From contig CAVRZD010000006.1 of the NCBI GenBank assembly GCA_963725645.1, positions 372,001 to 436,000 of the forward strand: a stretch of DNA of 64,000 nt, read 5' to 3'. A program made the position numbers and the translations under genes. The stretch is from JALYZC01 sp963725645. Its GTDB lineage: Bacteria > Actinomycetota > Thermoleophilia > Solirubrobacterales > Solirubrobacteraceae. Positions 35,510-42,896 of this stretch are shown here, piece by piece. The first letter of the stretch is position 1. Every line of letters begins with the position of its first letter. A model generated the notes under the pieces. The model worked only from the letters and a program-made list of their open reading frames with translations. It was not told the origin of the DNA and did not search any database.

Positions 35510-36235
35510 TCAGGACCCGACGAAGATTGCCCCGACCGCTGCGTCTCGTGATGCAGAGATGCTGGTGGCGGTGCCGCCCGTGCAGTCCGATCGTAGGGAG
35601 ACTGTGTGCGTTCCGGCGCTCACGGTGTCGCTCAGACCCCACACCGAGATATCTGTGGCTGTCCCGGCCACGATCGCTCGCCCGCTTGCATGAACCGGGG
35701 TGCCGTCGACGTACAGCCCCAACTGGACGCCCGTCCCGGCGGTGCACGCCACCGCGTAAACGCCGCGAGCGAATGCGAACAGCCTGCCGCTGGTAGGTGT
35801 CGTCACGGTGGTGGTGTTCGTGAAGTCGCCGCTGTCAGGCGTAGACGACGGAATCGATCCGTTCAGGGCCGCCGCGGCGAAGGCCTGGGTGGGGCCAGCC
35901 GGGCCTTGGTCGCCCTTGTCGCCCTTGAGCCCCGCGCTCCCCTGAGCCCCCTGAACGCCCTGGAGTCCCTGGAAGCCTCGTGGCCCCTGCTGGCTCCAGC
36001 TGACCGCGAACTCGCCAGGGGTTCGGCGCTTGCCGCGACCCTTGGCCTTCTGACAGGAACTCGCGCTCTTGACCACCCGCAGCACGCTCGTCTTGTTGCT
36101 CACGCACCCGTGGAAGACGCCGCCGCGATCAGGTACGCCCGTGAGCGCGTAGGCGCCTCCGCCGAGCGCGACGAAGAGCGCTCCCGTCGCCACCACGTTC
36201 GCGTAGGTCAGACGCGAGCGAAGTCCGTTCAGCAT
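35510..36235 (-). CDS. Secreted collagen-like protein (copy 2)
   Basis: The 241 residues start at ATG 36235 with GGAGGAG upstream. The N-terminus is the same as in copy 1 (SRLTYANVVATGALFVALGGGAYA, GVPDRGGVFHGCVSNKTSVLRVVKSASSC). A longer Gly-X-Y run follows (GPRGFQGLQGVQGAQGSAG, then LKGDKGDQGPAGP). The C-terminal domain is a beta-rich TNF/C1q-like jelly roll (GRLFAFARGVYAVACTAGTGVQLGLYVDG...). This architecture matches bacterial collagen-like surface trimers. Confidence 0.82.
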   Translation of the reverse strand: MLNGLRSRLTYANVVATGALFVALGGGAYALTGVPDRGGVFHGCVSNKTSVLRVVKSASSCQKAKGRGKRRTPGEFAVSWSQQGPRGFQGLQGVQGAQGSAGLKGDKGDQGPAGPTQAFAAAALNGSIPSSTPDSGDFTNTTTVTTPTSGRLFAFARGVYAVACTAGTGVQLGLYVDGTPVHASGRAIVAGTATDISVWGLSDTVSAGTHTVSLRSDCTGGTATSISASRDAAVGAIFVGS

Positions 36236-36284
36236 GTCTCCTCCGATCCGTCGCTTGGCCTCTGCGCTGCCGCTGGCCCTGCGA

Positions 36285-36302
36285 CCTCGCCCGCCCAGTA
36301 TC
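36285..36302 (-). promoter_or_regulatory. Start box, copy 7 (variant), in front of collagen-like gene 2
   Basis: GATACTGGGCGGGCGAGG: one mismatch that destroys the ATG, while the -10-like part and the following TCGCAGGGCCAGCGG are kept. An NTF2 3'-end scar (EAVALR) lies just upstream. Confidence 0.7.
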
Positions 36303-36410
36303 CCGGTATGACCCGCAGGTCGTAAGGCCACGGCTTCCACCCTTCCCTCCCATTTCGAGAGGGTTTCACCCTCCCGACGATCAGGGTCCGGGCGACTGGG
36401 TGAGCGGTCG

Positions 36411-36818
36411 CTACTCCCGCAGCCCGGCGGCTTCGAGGGCGTCTTTGGGGTCGAGGTAGGTCCGAATCAGAATTCCCTTGCCGTTCTTGAACTCGACCAC
36501 CGTGCCGTGGGGCGATTCGATCTCGGCCTCGCTTGCCTTGCCACGCGCGCGGACGCGGCCGATTGCCACCGTTCGGTCGCCAAGGTCCCGGATCTCGGGG
36601 TACTCGGCTTGAAACTCAGAGAGGGTCTCGTACAGGTCTCGGAGCCACTCGCGAACGCCCTCGTGCCCCCGGTACACCGTCTGTTTCCCTCCCATCGCCA
36701 TCAGAATCGCCCCATGCCACTCAACCTCGGGGTCGAGTTCCGACACCAGCGCTTCGGCGTCTCCGCGGTTGATCGCGTCAAAGGCGCGTTTGAAGACCTC
36801 CACGTTCTCCTGCGACAT
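36411..36818 (-). CDS. NTF2/SnoaL-like protein
   Basis: The 135-residue intact family member begins MSQENVEVFKRAFDAINRGDAEALVSELDPEVEWHG, with the middle block TVYRGHEGVREWLRDLYETLSEFQAEYPEIRDLGDRTVAIGRVRARGKASE and the end DALEAAGLRE. The start lies in an exact 18-bp box. It is the best-preserved copy and the closest to what I take as the family consensus. Function unknown. Confidence 0.88.
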   Translation of the reverse strand: MSQENVEVFKRAFDAINRGDAEALVSELDPEVEWHGAILMAMGGKQTVYRGHEGVREWLRDLYETLSEFQAEYPEIRDLGDRTVAIGRVRARGKASEAEIESPHGTVVEFKNGKGILIRTYLDPKDALEAAGLRE

Positions 36819-36833
36819 CGCCCGCCCAGTATC
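36816..36833 (-). promoter_or_regulatory. NTF2-type start box, copy 8
   Basis: Exact GATACTGGGCGGGCGATG, 3 nt after the stop of the hypothetical gene at 36837. Confidence 0.75.
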
Positions 36834-36836
36834 CCG

Positions 36837-37091
36837 CTACGGATGCTGTGCGACGAGGTCGCGCAGGGTGACGAGCGAATCCGCCGGCCGCTCGCGCATC
36901 GCCTGCAGGGCGCCGAGGGCTTCGTCGATCGCTTCGAGCGTCACGTCGGGCGTCTCGACGCAGTACCGGGCAAGCCACCAGCACGCGGCCCGGTCATACC
37001 GGCCGGGTTCGGCGTCCGCGAGCAGCGCACAGGCGGCAGCGGCGTCAGCGAGCGGGACGCGGGGCAGCTCGGCGGCTGCGTGACGGATCAC
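36837..37091 (-). CDS. Conserved hypothetical helical protein
   Basis: The 84 residues start at GTG 37091. IRHAAAELPRVPLADAAAACALLADAEPGRYDRAACWWLARYCVETPDVTLEAIDEALGALQAMRERPADSLVTLRDLVAQ is a helical, Ala-rich sequence like a family I remember from Thermoleophilia (RFRRAL...AAAELPRV...RYDRAAVRWLGRY). In-frame homologous-looking residues (RFRRALALRDLD) continue upstream to 37187 without a start, so the 5' end is probably lost or the start is unusual. It lies just inside the right-hand tRNA fragment. Confidence 0.6.
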   Translation of the reverse strand: MIRHAAAELPRVPLADAAAACALLADAEPGRYDRAACWWLARYCVETPDVTLEAIDEALGALQAMRERPADSLVTLRDLVAQHP

Positions 37092-37348
37092 GTCTAGGTC
37101 ACGGAGGGCCAGTGCGCGGCGGAAGCGGGCGGGCGCGCCGCTCGACCTGGCCGTGGAGCTGGCGCCCGCGAAGCAAGCCGCCGACGCCTAACCCGCGGAG
37201 GGCTCAGGCGAGCTGCACGCCGATTTGGATGACGTAACGGCGTGTCAACGGAAGTGTCAACGACCCCCACACCGCTCGCCACGCCCGGGACGAGCGCGAT
37301 TCGCCCCCGGTAGGCTTCCACCACCTTCCACACCACCCCGGGACTGCG

Positions 37349-37390
37349 ATGGTAAGGAAGGGGTCGCCGGTTCGAGTCCGGCAGAGGGCT
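37349..37390 (+). repeat. 3'-half copy of tRNA-Thr (putative attR)
   Basis: 42 nt match tRNA-Thr 21900-21942 from the anticodon loop to the end of the acceptor. There are two differences, which form a compensatory T-stem pair (GCCGG/CCGGC for GACGG/CCGTC), and one fewer G. The acceptor end AGAGGGC fits the 5' GCCCTCT of the left tRNA exactly. The 5' half of a tRNA is absent. Weak similarity continues past the end (GGGGTTTCG..GTTTCGGG), so a decayed tRNA duplicate is the alternative. Confidence 0.8.
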
Positions 37391-37474
37391 TGACGAGGAC
37401 GCCCGCGCAACCACTGGGGTTTCGTTGTTTCGGGACGGAGCGTCTCGTCGGTCCCGGACACTTGAGGAGAGCCA

Positions 37475-37681
37475 ATGGACGTCCACATCACAACCACACG
37501 GGGCGCCGCGACTCACACGATCGACCTGGAACCTGAGCCGACGGCGCCAGAGGCAATCGGCGGCGTGTGGCGAAGCATCGACGACAGGACGCCGATCGAG
37601 GTGGTGTCGAGAGACGGCCGGCGCGAGTTGGTCGCGTTTAACCCAGCTCACGTCATCGACGTCAGCGTTCCGCGCGCGTAG
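37475..37681 (+). CDS. Small hypothetical protein
   Basis: The 68 residues start at ATG 37475 with GAGGAG 6 nt upstream. MDVHITTTRGAATHTIDLEPEPTAPEAIGGVWRSIDDRTPIEVVSRDGRRELVAFNPAHVIDVSVPRA alternates short strands and loops and suggests a small beta-rich fold. No family is recognised. It is the first gene right of the tRNA-Thr fragment. Confidence 0.6.
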   Translation: MDVHITTTRGAATHTIDLEPEPTAPEAIGGVWRSIDDRTPIEVVSRDGRRELVAFNPAHVIDVSVPRA

Positions 37682-38429
37682 TGGCGCCTAACGGTCGAAC
37701 CGCGTTCGGTGCCGGGCACTGCGGAAGGCATGTCCGATCGGTTGTCCGAGCTGACGCCGTTGCTTGTAGTGGCGAATGAAGCGAGGGATGTAGGACAGCC
37801 ACCGTCCCATTAGGTCCTAGCCCGTGCGCCTAGTAGCCGTGCTCGATGTACTTCACCCAGGCCTCGCGGGCAGCCACCTGCTCGTTCGCCGCTGCCAGCG
37901 CGACCGCAGCGGTCCGCTCGTCGGGGCCTCCCTGGGCAGCATCGCTTTCCTCGCTCGAGTGTTCGCGATCGTTGACGGCCACGCCTAGTCGCTCGATCGC
38001 TCGGGCATGCACGTCGCCGCCCCTGACTGGCCTGCGCGGCAACGTCATCGCGACTCGAACGGTGTTCAGCCGACTACGTGCCGCAATCACCTGCCGGACG
38101 CGAGGATCGCCTCCGTCACGGTGCAGTTCGCCGCGCCGTCGCGCTCCTCGCTGGACTGCCTTGCTGCTCGTCATGGTGCTCAGCACCTTCCGAGCCCTCT
38201 ATGGGAGACGCCCGAGCGGGAGAGGGAACGAGACCCCACGGGAGTATCAGCAGCCGGCCCCGCGGGTCTCGATCATTTTCCTCAAGCTCCGCGCCTCAGC
38301 GCGAATCGCGCTTCGGTGGCTATCGGGCTCAGGGCTGAAGTCCTGCCCGCAGGGCCAGCTCGCTACCAAGTGACGCCATCAACACGCCCTTTCAGTAGAC
38401 GTCTCGCACAATAGCATGAAATGAGAAGG

Positions 38430-38445
38430 TAGAAATCTATTTCTA
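38430..38445. repeat. AT-rich palindrome, operator-like
   Basis: TAGAAAT-CT-ATTTCTA is a perfect inverted repeat in an AT-rich patch, 33 nt upstream of the -10-like part of the start box of collagen-like gene 3. A dimeric regulator site is one reading. Confidence 0.45.
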
Positions 38446-38477
38446 GTGATGGCTCCGGGGGCCGTCCAACCGCGGGT

Positions 38478-38495
38478 CATACTTCGCGGGCGATG
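38478..38495 (+). promoter_or_regulatory. Start box, copy 9 (variant), in front of collagen-like gene 3
   Basis: CATACTTCGCGGGCGATG, three mismatches to the box, followed by a leader (CCGAAGGGTCAGCGGCG) homologous to that of collagen-like genes 1 and 2. It lies outside the tRNA-bounded island. Confidence 0.6.
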
Positions 38496-38541
38496 CCGAA
38501 GGGTCAGCGGCGCGGACGCCAACGATGGATTGGAGGACGCA

Positions 38542-39135
38542 ATGCTGAGCGGAGTTCGGTCGCACCTGAGCTATGCGAACGTGACGGCCACCGGGGCGTT
38601 GTTCGTCGCGCTCGGAGGGAGCGCCTACGCGATCACGGGCGTACCTGATCGCAGCGGCGTCTACCACGGCTGTGTGGACCGGAAGACCGGCGTCCTGCGT
38701 GTTGTAAAAGCGGCGAGCTCGTGCCGGAAGCCCAAGACCGTCAAGCACGGGAAACACCGCGTTCGCATTCCGGGGGAATCGGCGGTGACATGGAATCAAC
38801 AGGGGCCACGCGGCGTGACGGGAAGCGCCGGGCAGAACGGCCAGAATGGCCGCAACGGCGCCACGGACGTCGTCGCCCGAACGAAGACGCGTATCAATGT
38901 GACCTCCGCGACCGACGAGGCCGACTGCAATCCCGGTGAGCGCGCACTCGGGGGCGGCGTCGGTCGCACCGATGGGACGACGAACGGCGGCGACCACGTC
39001 TCCGCCGGCTTCCCGCTGGCGAGCGCGGGAGGTCCACCGGTCACGCCAGGAGGCACTCCAACGGCGTGGGAAGCGCAGTTGACCGTCACGGGTACCGCGA
39101 ACGTCACCTTCTATGTGATCTGCGCCGCGCCATGA
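38542..39135 (+). CDS. Secreted collagen-like protein (copy 3)
   Basis: The 197 residues start at ATG 38542 with GGAGGA upstream. The N-terminus is shared with copies 1 and 2 (SHLSYANVTATGALFVALGGSAYA, GVPDRSGVYHGCVDRKTGVLRVVKAASSCRK). A very short Gly-rich run follows (GPRGVTGSAGQNGQNGRNG). The C-terminal domain (RINVTSATDEADCNPGERALGGGVG...) resembles the GWT-like secreted domain of actinobacterial cell-surface proteins. It is 1.1 kb outside the right tRNA fragment. Confidence 0.82.
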   Translation: MLSGVRSHLSYANVTATGALFVALGGSAYAITGVPDRSGVYHGCVDRKTGVLRVVKAASSCRKPKTVKHGKHRVRIPGESAVTWNQQGPRGVTGSAGQNGQNGRNGATDVVARTKTRINVTSATDEADCNPGERALGGGVGRTDGTTNGGDHVSAGFPLASAGGPPVTPGGTPTAWEAQLTVTGTANVTFYVICAAP

Positions 39136-39165
39136 ACGGGGAGGCGGGGGAAGGGCTTTCCTCGA

Positions 39166-39482
39166 CTACCTGGGGACGCCGAAGCGGAGATCGACCACCT
39201 GCCCCGATTCCGATGCGGCAATCCGCTCGAGATCGACCCGCTCCGCACCGGGCGCCCCGTAGAGCCTGACGCCGCCGCCGAGCAGGACCGGCACGAGGTG
39301 GATGACGATCTCGTCGAGGAGGCCGGCGCCGAGGCATTGCTGGGCGGTATTGCGCCGAAGATCACGACGTTCTTGCCCACCTGATTGGGGCCAGAGGCGT
39401 TGAAGGCCCAGTCCATCGAGTCGTCCGGGGCCGGCGATGAAGCCGTCGAGGACCTCGAGATATGCCAGATGACCTTGCTCAT
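39166..39482 (-). pseudogene. RibD/dihydrofolate-reductase-like protein, degenerate
   Basis: Fragments of a RibD-C/DHFR-like protein occur in order but in two alternating frames: MSKVIWHIS from ATG 39482, LDGFIAGP, DDSMDWAFNASGPNQ, VGKNVVIFGA, then AQQCLGAGLLDEIVIHLVPVLLGGGVRLYG to the stop at 39166. About 60 central residues are missing. Several frameshifts and a deletion make this a real pseudogene rather than a sequencing error. Confidence 0.82.
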
Positions 39483-39650
39483 GGACGACCTCATGGGGAT
39501 ATCCGAGACCCGGGCCGAGCACGTCGCAGCAAAGCCTGGGCATCGCTGAAGGACGCTAACCGTTCCGAAGGGCGCACCGGGGGTGCGAAAACCTGTGCAA
39601 ACACGCGGCATCTGTTCACACGCGGACACGGGACGCCGAACGTACCCCCG

Positions 39651-40391
39651 ATGAGTTCGGCTGTGGCTTCGGCAAGGACGCATCCCAGCGCGCCGCTCCG
39701 GCGCGGTCGCCGCCTGCGCGCGCTGCACGTCGCACGGGAGCGAGTGGAGACCGACGCGATCCCCAGCCGCCGGCTGCTCACCGCCATGCTTCGCAGCCTG
39801 TCGCTGCGGGACCCGATGACGGCCCGCCACTCCGCGGCCGTCGCCCGCTACGCACGCGCACTTGCCGTGGCGACCGGTGCGTCGGCTGCGCAGCAGCGCC
39901 TGGTGCACACCGTCGGCCTGCTCCACGACATCGGCAAGTTCATCCTTCCCGACTCGATCCTGCAGAACCGGCGCGGCCTGTCCGCGCGGGAGTGGGAGCT
40001 CGTCAGGCGCCACCCGGGCGCGAGCGCGGAGATCGTCTCCCAGCTGCCCGGCTACGAGTTGGTCGCGCGCGCCATCCTGCATCACCACGAGCGGATCGAC
40101 GGCTGCGGGTATCCCGACGGCCTCAGCGGGGAAGAGATCCCGTGGATCTCGCGGGTGATCTCGGTGGCCGACACCTACGACGCGATGACGGGCCGCGACT
40201 CCTACGGCCGGCTCCGCTCGGTCGAGGAAGCGGTGGCCGAGCTGCAGCGCGTGGCGGGAACCCAGCTCGACGCCCTGCTGATCGAGACCTTCGTCGAGCT
40301 CCTCGGGACCCGCGGTGTGGCCTTCCACCACGCCGACGACGCGGACTTCGAGGCCGAGCTCGCCTTCGAGCACAGCTTCGCCGCGGGCTGA
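39651..40391 (+). CDS. HD-GYP domain phosphodiesterase
   Basis: The 246 residues start at ATG 39651. The HD-GYP fold is complete: RDPMTARHSAAVARYARALA, the HD metal site LLHDIGKFILPDSIL, HHHERIDGCGYPDGLSGEEIP with the GYP triplet, and VISVADTYDAMTGRDSYG. Such enzymes hydrolyse c-di-GMP to pGpG or GMP. It has no sensor domain, only a basic N-terminal stretch. A GGDEF cyclase lies 7 kb away, so both making and breaking of c-di-GMP are encoded nearby. Confidence 0.92.
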   Translation: MSSAVASARTHPSAPLRRGRRLRALHVARERVETDAIPSRRLLTAMLRSLSLRDPMTARHSAAVARYARALAVATGASAAQQRLVHTVGLLHDIGKFILPDSILQNRRGLSAREWELVRRHPGASAEIVSQLPGYELVARAILHHHERIDGCGYPDGLSGEEIPWISRVISVADTYDAMTGRDSYGRLRSVEEAVAELQRVAGTQLDALLIETFVELLGTRGVAFHHADDADFEAELAFEHSFAAG

Positions 40392-40411
40392 GCCCCACGA
40401 CAGCCGCGCCG

Positions 40412-40738
40412 TCAGGCCGCGAGCTCGTCGCGGGCCAGCTCGATCGGCGCCTCCGCGATCAGCGCGTCGAGCCCTCCGTTCGCTCGGCGCTCGACCGCGG
40501 CCTCGACCGTCTCGGGTGGGGCCGCCTCGTGCGGGCCGAGGTCCGGAGCATCGACCCGAACGTACGCGTGGCGGCGGCCGTCGCTGACCACGCATTCCCA
40601 CCGCCGGCCCCGCGGGGCCGAGTCGCTCACGTCGCGCGCGACCGCGGCGCCCACCCCGCCCGCGCTCGCCCGCGCACGGTCGGCGGCGCGCTCGCGATAG
40701 TCCTCTGGCCGGAGCTCGTCGGGGTAGTGCTCGACCAT
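40412..40738 (-). CDS. Hypothetical protein
   Basis: The 108 residues start at ATG 40738; a TTG at 40756 is possible. MVEHYPDELRPEDYRERAADRARASAGG is charged and helical, followed by a strand-rich part (RRWECVVSDGRRHAYVRVDAPDLG) and a helical tail. No family is recognised. It converges on the HD-GYP gene and is divergent from the riboswitch-controlled peptidase. Confidence 0.6.
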   Translation of the reverse strand: MVEHYPDELRPEDYRERAADRARASAGGVGAAVARDVSDSAPRGRRWECVVSDGRRHAYVRVDAPDLGPHEAAPPETVEAAVERRANGGLDALIAEAPIELARDELAA

Positions 40739-40793
40739 GCGGCGCACGCTATCCAACCGGCGGCGCGCAACGACGGGAAACGATGTTATGGTG

Positions 40794-40926
40794 CCGCGCG
40801 CATGCCGAGTCGCCGCGCGTGCGGCGAGCGGAGGAACCGAAGATTGGGGCGAATCCCGCGGTGGTCCGCGGGAAGCGCCGGCTCAGCCGGCGCAAGCCCG
40901 TCAGCTAACTCCGTAGGCGCGCACAG
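40794..40926 (+). ncRNA. c-di-AMP riboswitch (ydaO/yuaA type)
   Basis: The conserved nucleotides are present in order: GGAGGAACC, GGGGCGAATC, a variable GC-rich hairpin, then CCCGTCAGCTAACTCCGTAGGC, with outer GC-rich P1 strands. In actinobacteria this class sits upstream of cell-wall hydrolases and turns expression off when c-di-AMP is high. Here it lies about 110-145 nt before an M23 peptidase, which fits. No separate terminator hairpin is obvious. Confidence 0.9.
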
Positions 40927-41072
40927 TCGAACGAGGCGGCCCGCTCGGGCGGGCGTGTGGAGGCACCATTTCCGGCAAGCGCACCAGCTCGCTGAAGTTT
41001 CGTCGCAGCAAAGCTGCGCATGCGCTTCGCGCTCCCATGGATTCGGACCGATCGTGCCGACCGTTTCCTGTG

Positions 41073-41972
41073 ATGAGCGCACGAAACCTCCTCGTCGCCG
41101 GCGTGGCCGCGTCCGCGCTGGCGCTGGTCCCGTCGGCCGGCGCCGCGACGGCCACCCCGGCCGCCGGCGGCACGACGCCGTCGGCCGCGGGCACGGGCGG
41201 GTCCTCGCCCACGCAGTCGCCGCCGTCGAAAACCAGCGCGGCGCCGTCCTGGGGGTCGTCGACCCAGCTCGCAAGGGACGCGCAGGCACTCGGGAGGCGC
41301 ACGCTGCGCATGGGCGCCACCGGCAAGCAGGTCAAGGTGCTCCAGCGGGTCCTCACGGCGGTCGGCTACCGCGTGAGGGTGACCGGCTACTTCGGCACGC
41401 TCACGCGCGGCCAGGTCCGGCGCTTCCAGAGGAATTGGACGCTCCCCGTCGTCGGGTACGTCGGGCCCGGAACGGCGAAGGCGCTGCGCGACGCACTCGC
41501 CGGGCGCAAGCCCCCGGCGCGCAGTGCCCAGCCGGTGCCGCCGGCCGTGAGCGTCGACGGCTGGACCTTCCCCATCCGCGGCAGCCACAGCTACGGCAAC
41601 GCCGACAACCGCTACGGCGCTCCGCGCTCCGGTCACACCCACGCCGGCCAGGACATCTTCGCCAACTGCGGCACGCCGGAGGTGGCGGCGCGCGGCGGCA
41701 AGGTGATCGACACGGGCTACGGCGGCGCGGCCGGCTACTACGTCGCGGTCCACACCACCGACACGCGCTACGACTACTTCTACGCGCACCTGCGCAGCTC
41801 GTCCGCCGTGAAGGCCGGCCAGACGGTGACCACGGGGCAGTTGGTCGGCTACGTCGGCGAGACCGGCGACGCCGTCGGGTGCCACCTGCACTTCGAGCTG
41901 TGGGACGGCGCGTGGTGGGACGGCGGGCACACGATCGACCCGCTTGCGTTCCTGAAGGCCTGGGACAAGTAG
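41073..41972 (+). CDS. M23 peptidase with peptidoglycan-binding domain
   Basis: The 299-residue secreted protein starts at ATG 41073 (MSARNLLVAGVAASALALVP...AGA signal); ATG 41037 would add 12 residues before the signal. A Ser/Thr/Pro linker leads to a PG_binding_1 domain (LRMGATGKQVKVLQRVLTAVGY...VGPGTAKALRDAL). The LytM/M23 Zn endopeptidase follows, with HTHAGQD (His190, Asp194) and CHLHFELW. It cuts peptide cross-bridges in peptidoglycan. Control by the upstream c-di-AMP riboswitch ties it to turgor and wall stress. Confidence 0.93.
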   Translation: MSARNLLVAGVAASALALVPSAGAATATPAAGGTTPSAAGTGGSSPTQSPPSKTSAAPSWGSSTQLARDAQALGRRTLRMGATGKQVKVLQRVLTAVGYRVRVTGYFGTLTRGQVRRFQRNWTLPVVGYVGPGTAKALRDALAGRKPPARSAQPVPPAVSVDGWTFPIRGSHSYGNADNRYGAPRSGHTHAGQDIFANCGTPEVAARGGKVIDTGYGGAAGYYVAVHTTDTRYDYFYAHLRSSSAVKAGQTVTTGQLVGYVGETGDAVGCHLHFELWDGAWWDGGHTIDPLAFLKAWDK

Positions 41973-42008
41973 CGACGACAGCCCGCGCGGCCACGTAGGC
42001 TGCGCGCG

Positions 42009-42896
42009 ATGCCGGATCGCGCGCCCGCGCAGGGCCACCGGCCTCCGGGCACGGTGCGGCCCGAGAGCTTCCTGCCCCGCCTGCACTACGAGCTGCTCGT
42101 GTGCGGGCTGCGGGGTCACGCGCTGATCGGCACGGACGCGGCGGAGCTGCGACCGCAGGACGCGATCCTCGCCCGCGACGTCCACGGCTCGCGCTGGTAC
42201 CGCTGCCTGCGCTGCGACTCGTGGCTGCCGCTCGGCGAGCCGCCCGCGGCGGCGCGCCGCCACCCGCCCGACCGGGAGGAGATCGACCTGCCGCTGCGCG
42301 GCAAGGCGCTGCGCGACAAGATCGTCCTGCGCACGATCGCCGTCGACCGCGCGTTCCACTTCGTGCTGCTCGGCCTGCTGGCGGTCGCGATCTTCCTGTT
42401 CACCGCCCACCAGGTGGAGCTGCGCGACACCTTCTACCGGGTCGTCGCGGACATTCAGCACACCGCCGGCGGAGCGCCGGTGCAGACGGGGCACGTCGGG
42501 GTGCTCCACGAGCTGGATCGGGTCTTCTCCCTGCGTGCCGGCACGCTGCACCTCGTCGGCGCGGCGGTCGCCGTCTACGCGGTGCTCGAGGGCGTCGAGG
42601 CGATCGGCCTCTGGTACCAGCAGCGGTGGGCGGAGTACCTCACGTTCATCGCCACCACGGCGCTGCTGCCGCTGGAGGTCTACGAGCTGACGCGCACGGT
42701 GTCGCCGCTGAAGATCATCGCCTTGATCGTCAACGTGGCGGTGGTGCTCTACCTGCTGCGCGCGAAGCGTCTGTTCGGCTTCAACGGCGGGGCGGAGGCC
42801 GAGCGGGCCGAGCGTGAACGCGACGTGGGCTGGGCCGCGCTGGAGCGCACCGCACCCGAGAAGGGTGGGCTGGCCGCGGCCAGCACGCCCGCCTGA
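42009..42896 (+). CDS. DUF2127 membrane protein
   Basis: The 295 residues have a soluble N-terminal part containing a possible zinc knuckle (WYRCLRCDSWLP). About four membrane helices follow with the DUF2127 pattern: AFHFVLLGLLAVAIFLF, LHLVGAAVAVYAVLEGVEAIGLWYQQRWAEYLTFIAT, LEVYELTRTVSPLKIIALIVNVAVVLYLL. Function is unknown. The last 148 bp overlap the convergent DMT transporter gene. Confidence 0.82.
   Translation: MPDRAPAQGHRPPGTVRPESFLPRLHYELLVCGLRGHALIGTDAAELRPQDAILARDVHGSRWYRCLRCDSWLPLGEPPAAARRHPPDREEIDLPLRGKALRDKIVLRTIAVDRAFHFVLLGLLAVAIFLFTAHQVELRDTFYRVVADIQHTAGGAPVQTGHVGVLHELDRVFSLRAGTLHLVGAAVAVYAVLEGVEAIGLWYQQRWAEYLTFIATTALLPLEVYELTRTVSPLKIIALIVNVAVVLYLLRAKRLFGFNGGAEAERAERERDVGWAALERTAPEKGGLAAASTPA

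Larger units (their letters stand above)
37682..38541 (-). other. Low-information 0.86-kb stretch with one possible small gene
   Basis: The only candidate is a minus-strand frame 37830-38186 (118 codons) ending TAAVALAAANEQVAAREAWVKYIEHGY; it has no recognised domain or ribosome-binding site. The right end (38400-38450) is visibly AT-rich for this genome and holds a perfect 16-bp palindrome, followed by the degenerate start box of the third collagen-like gene. Confidence 0.4.
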
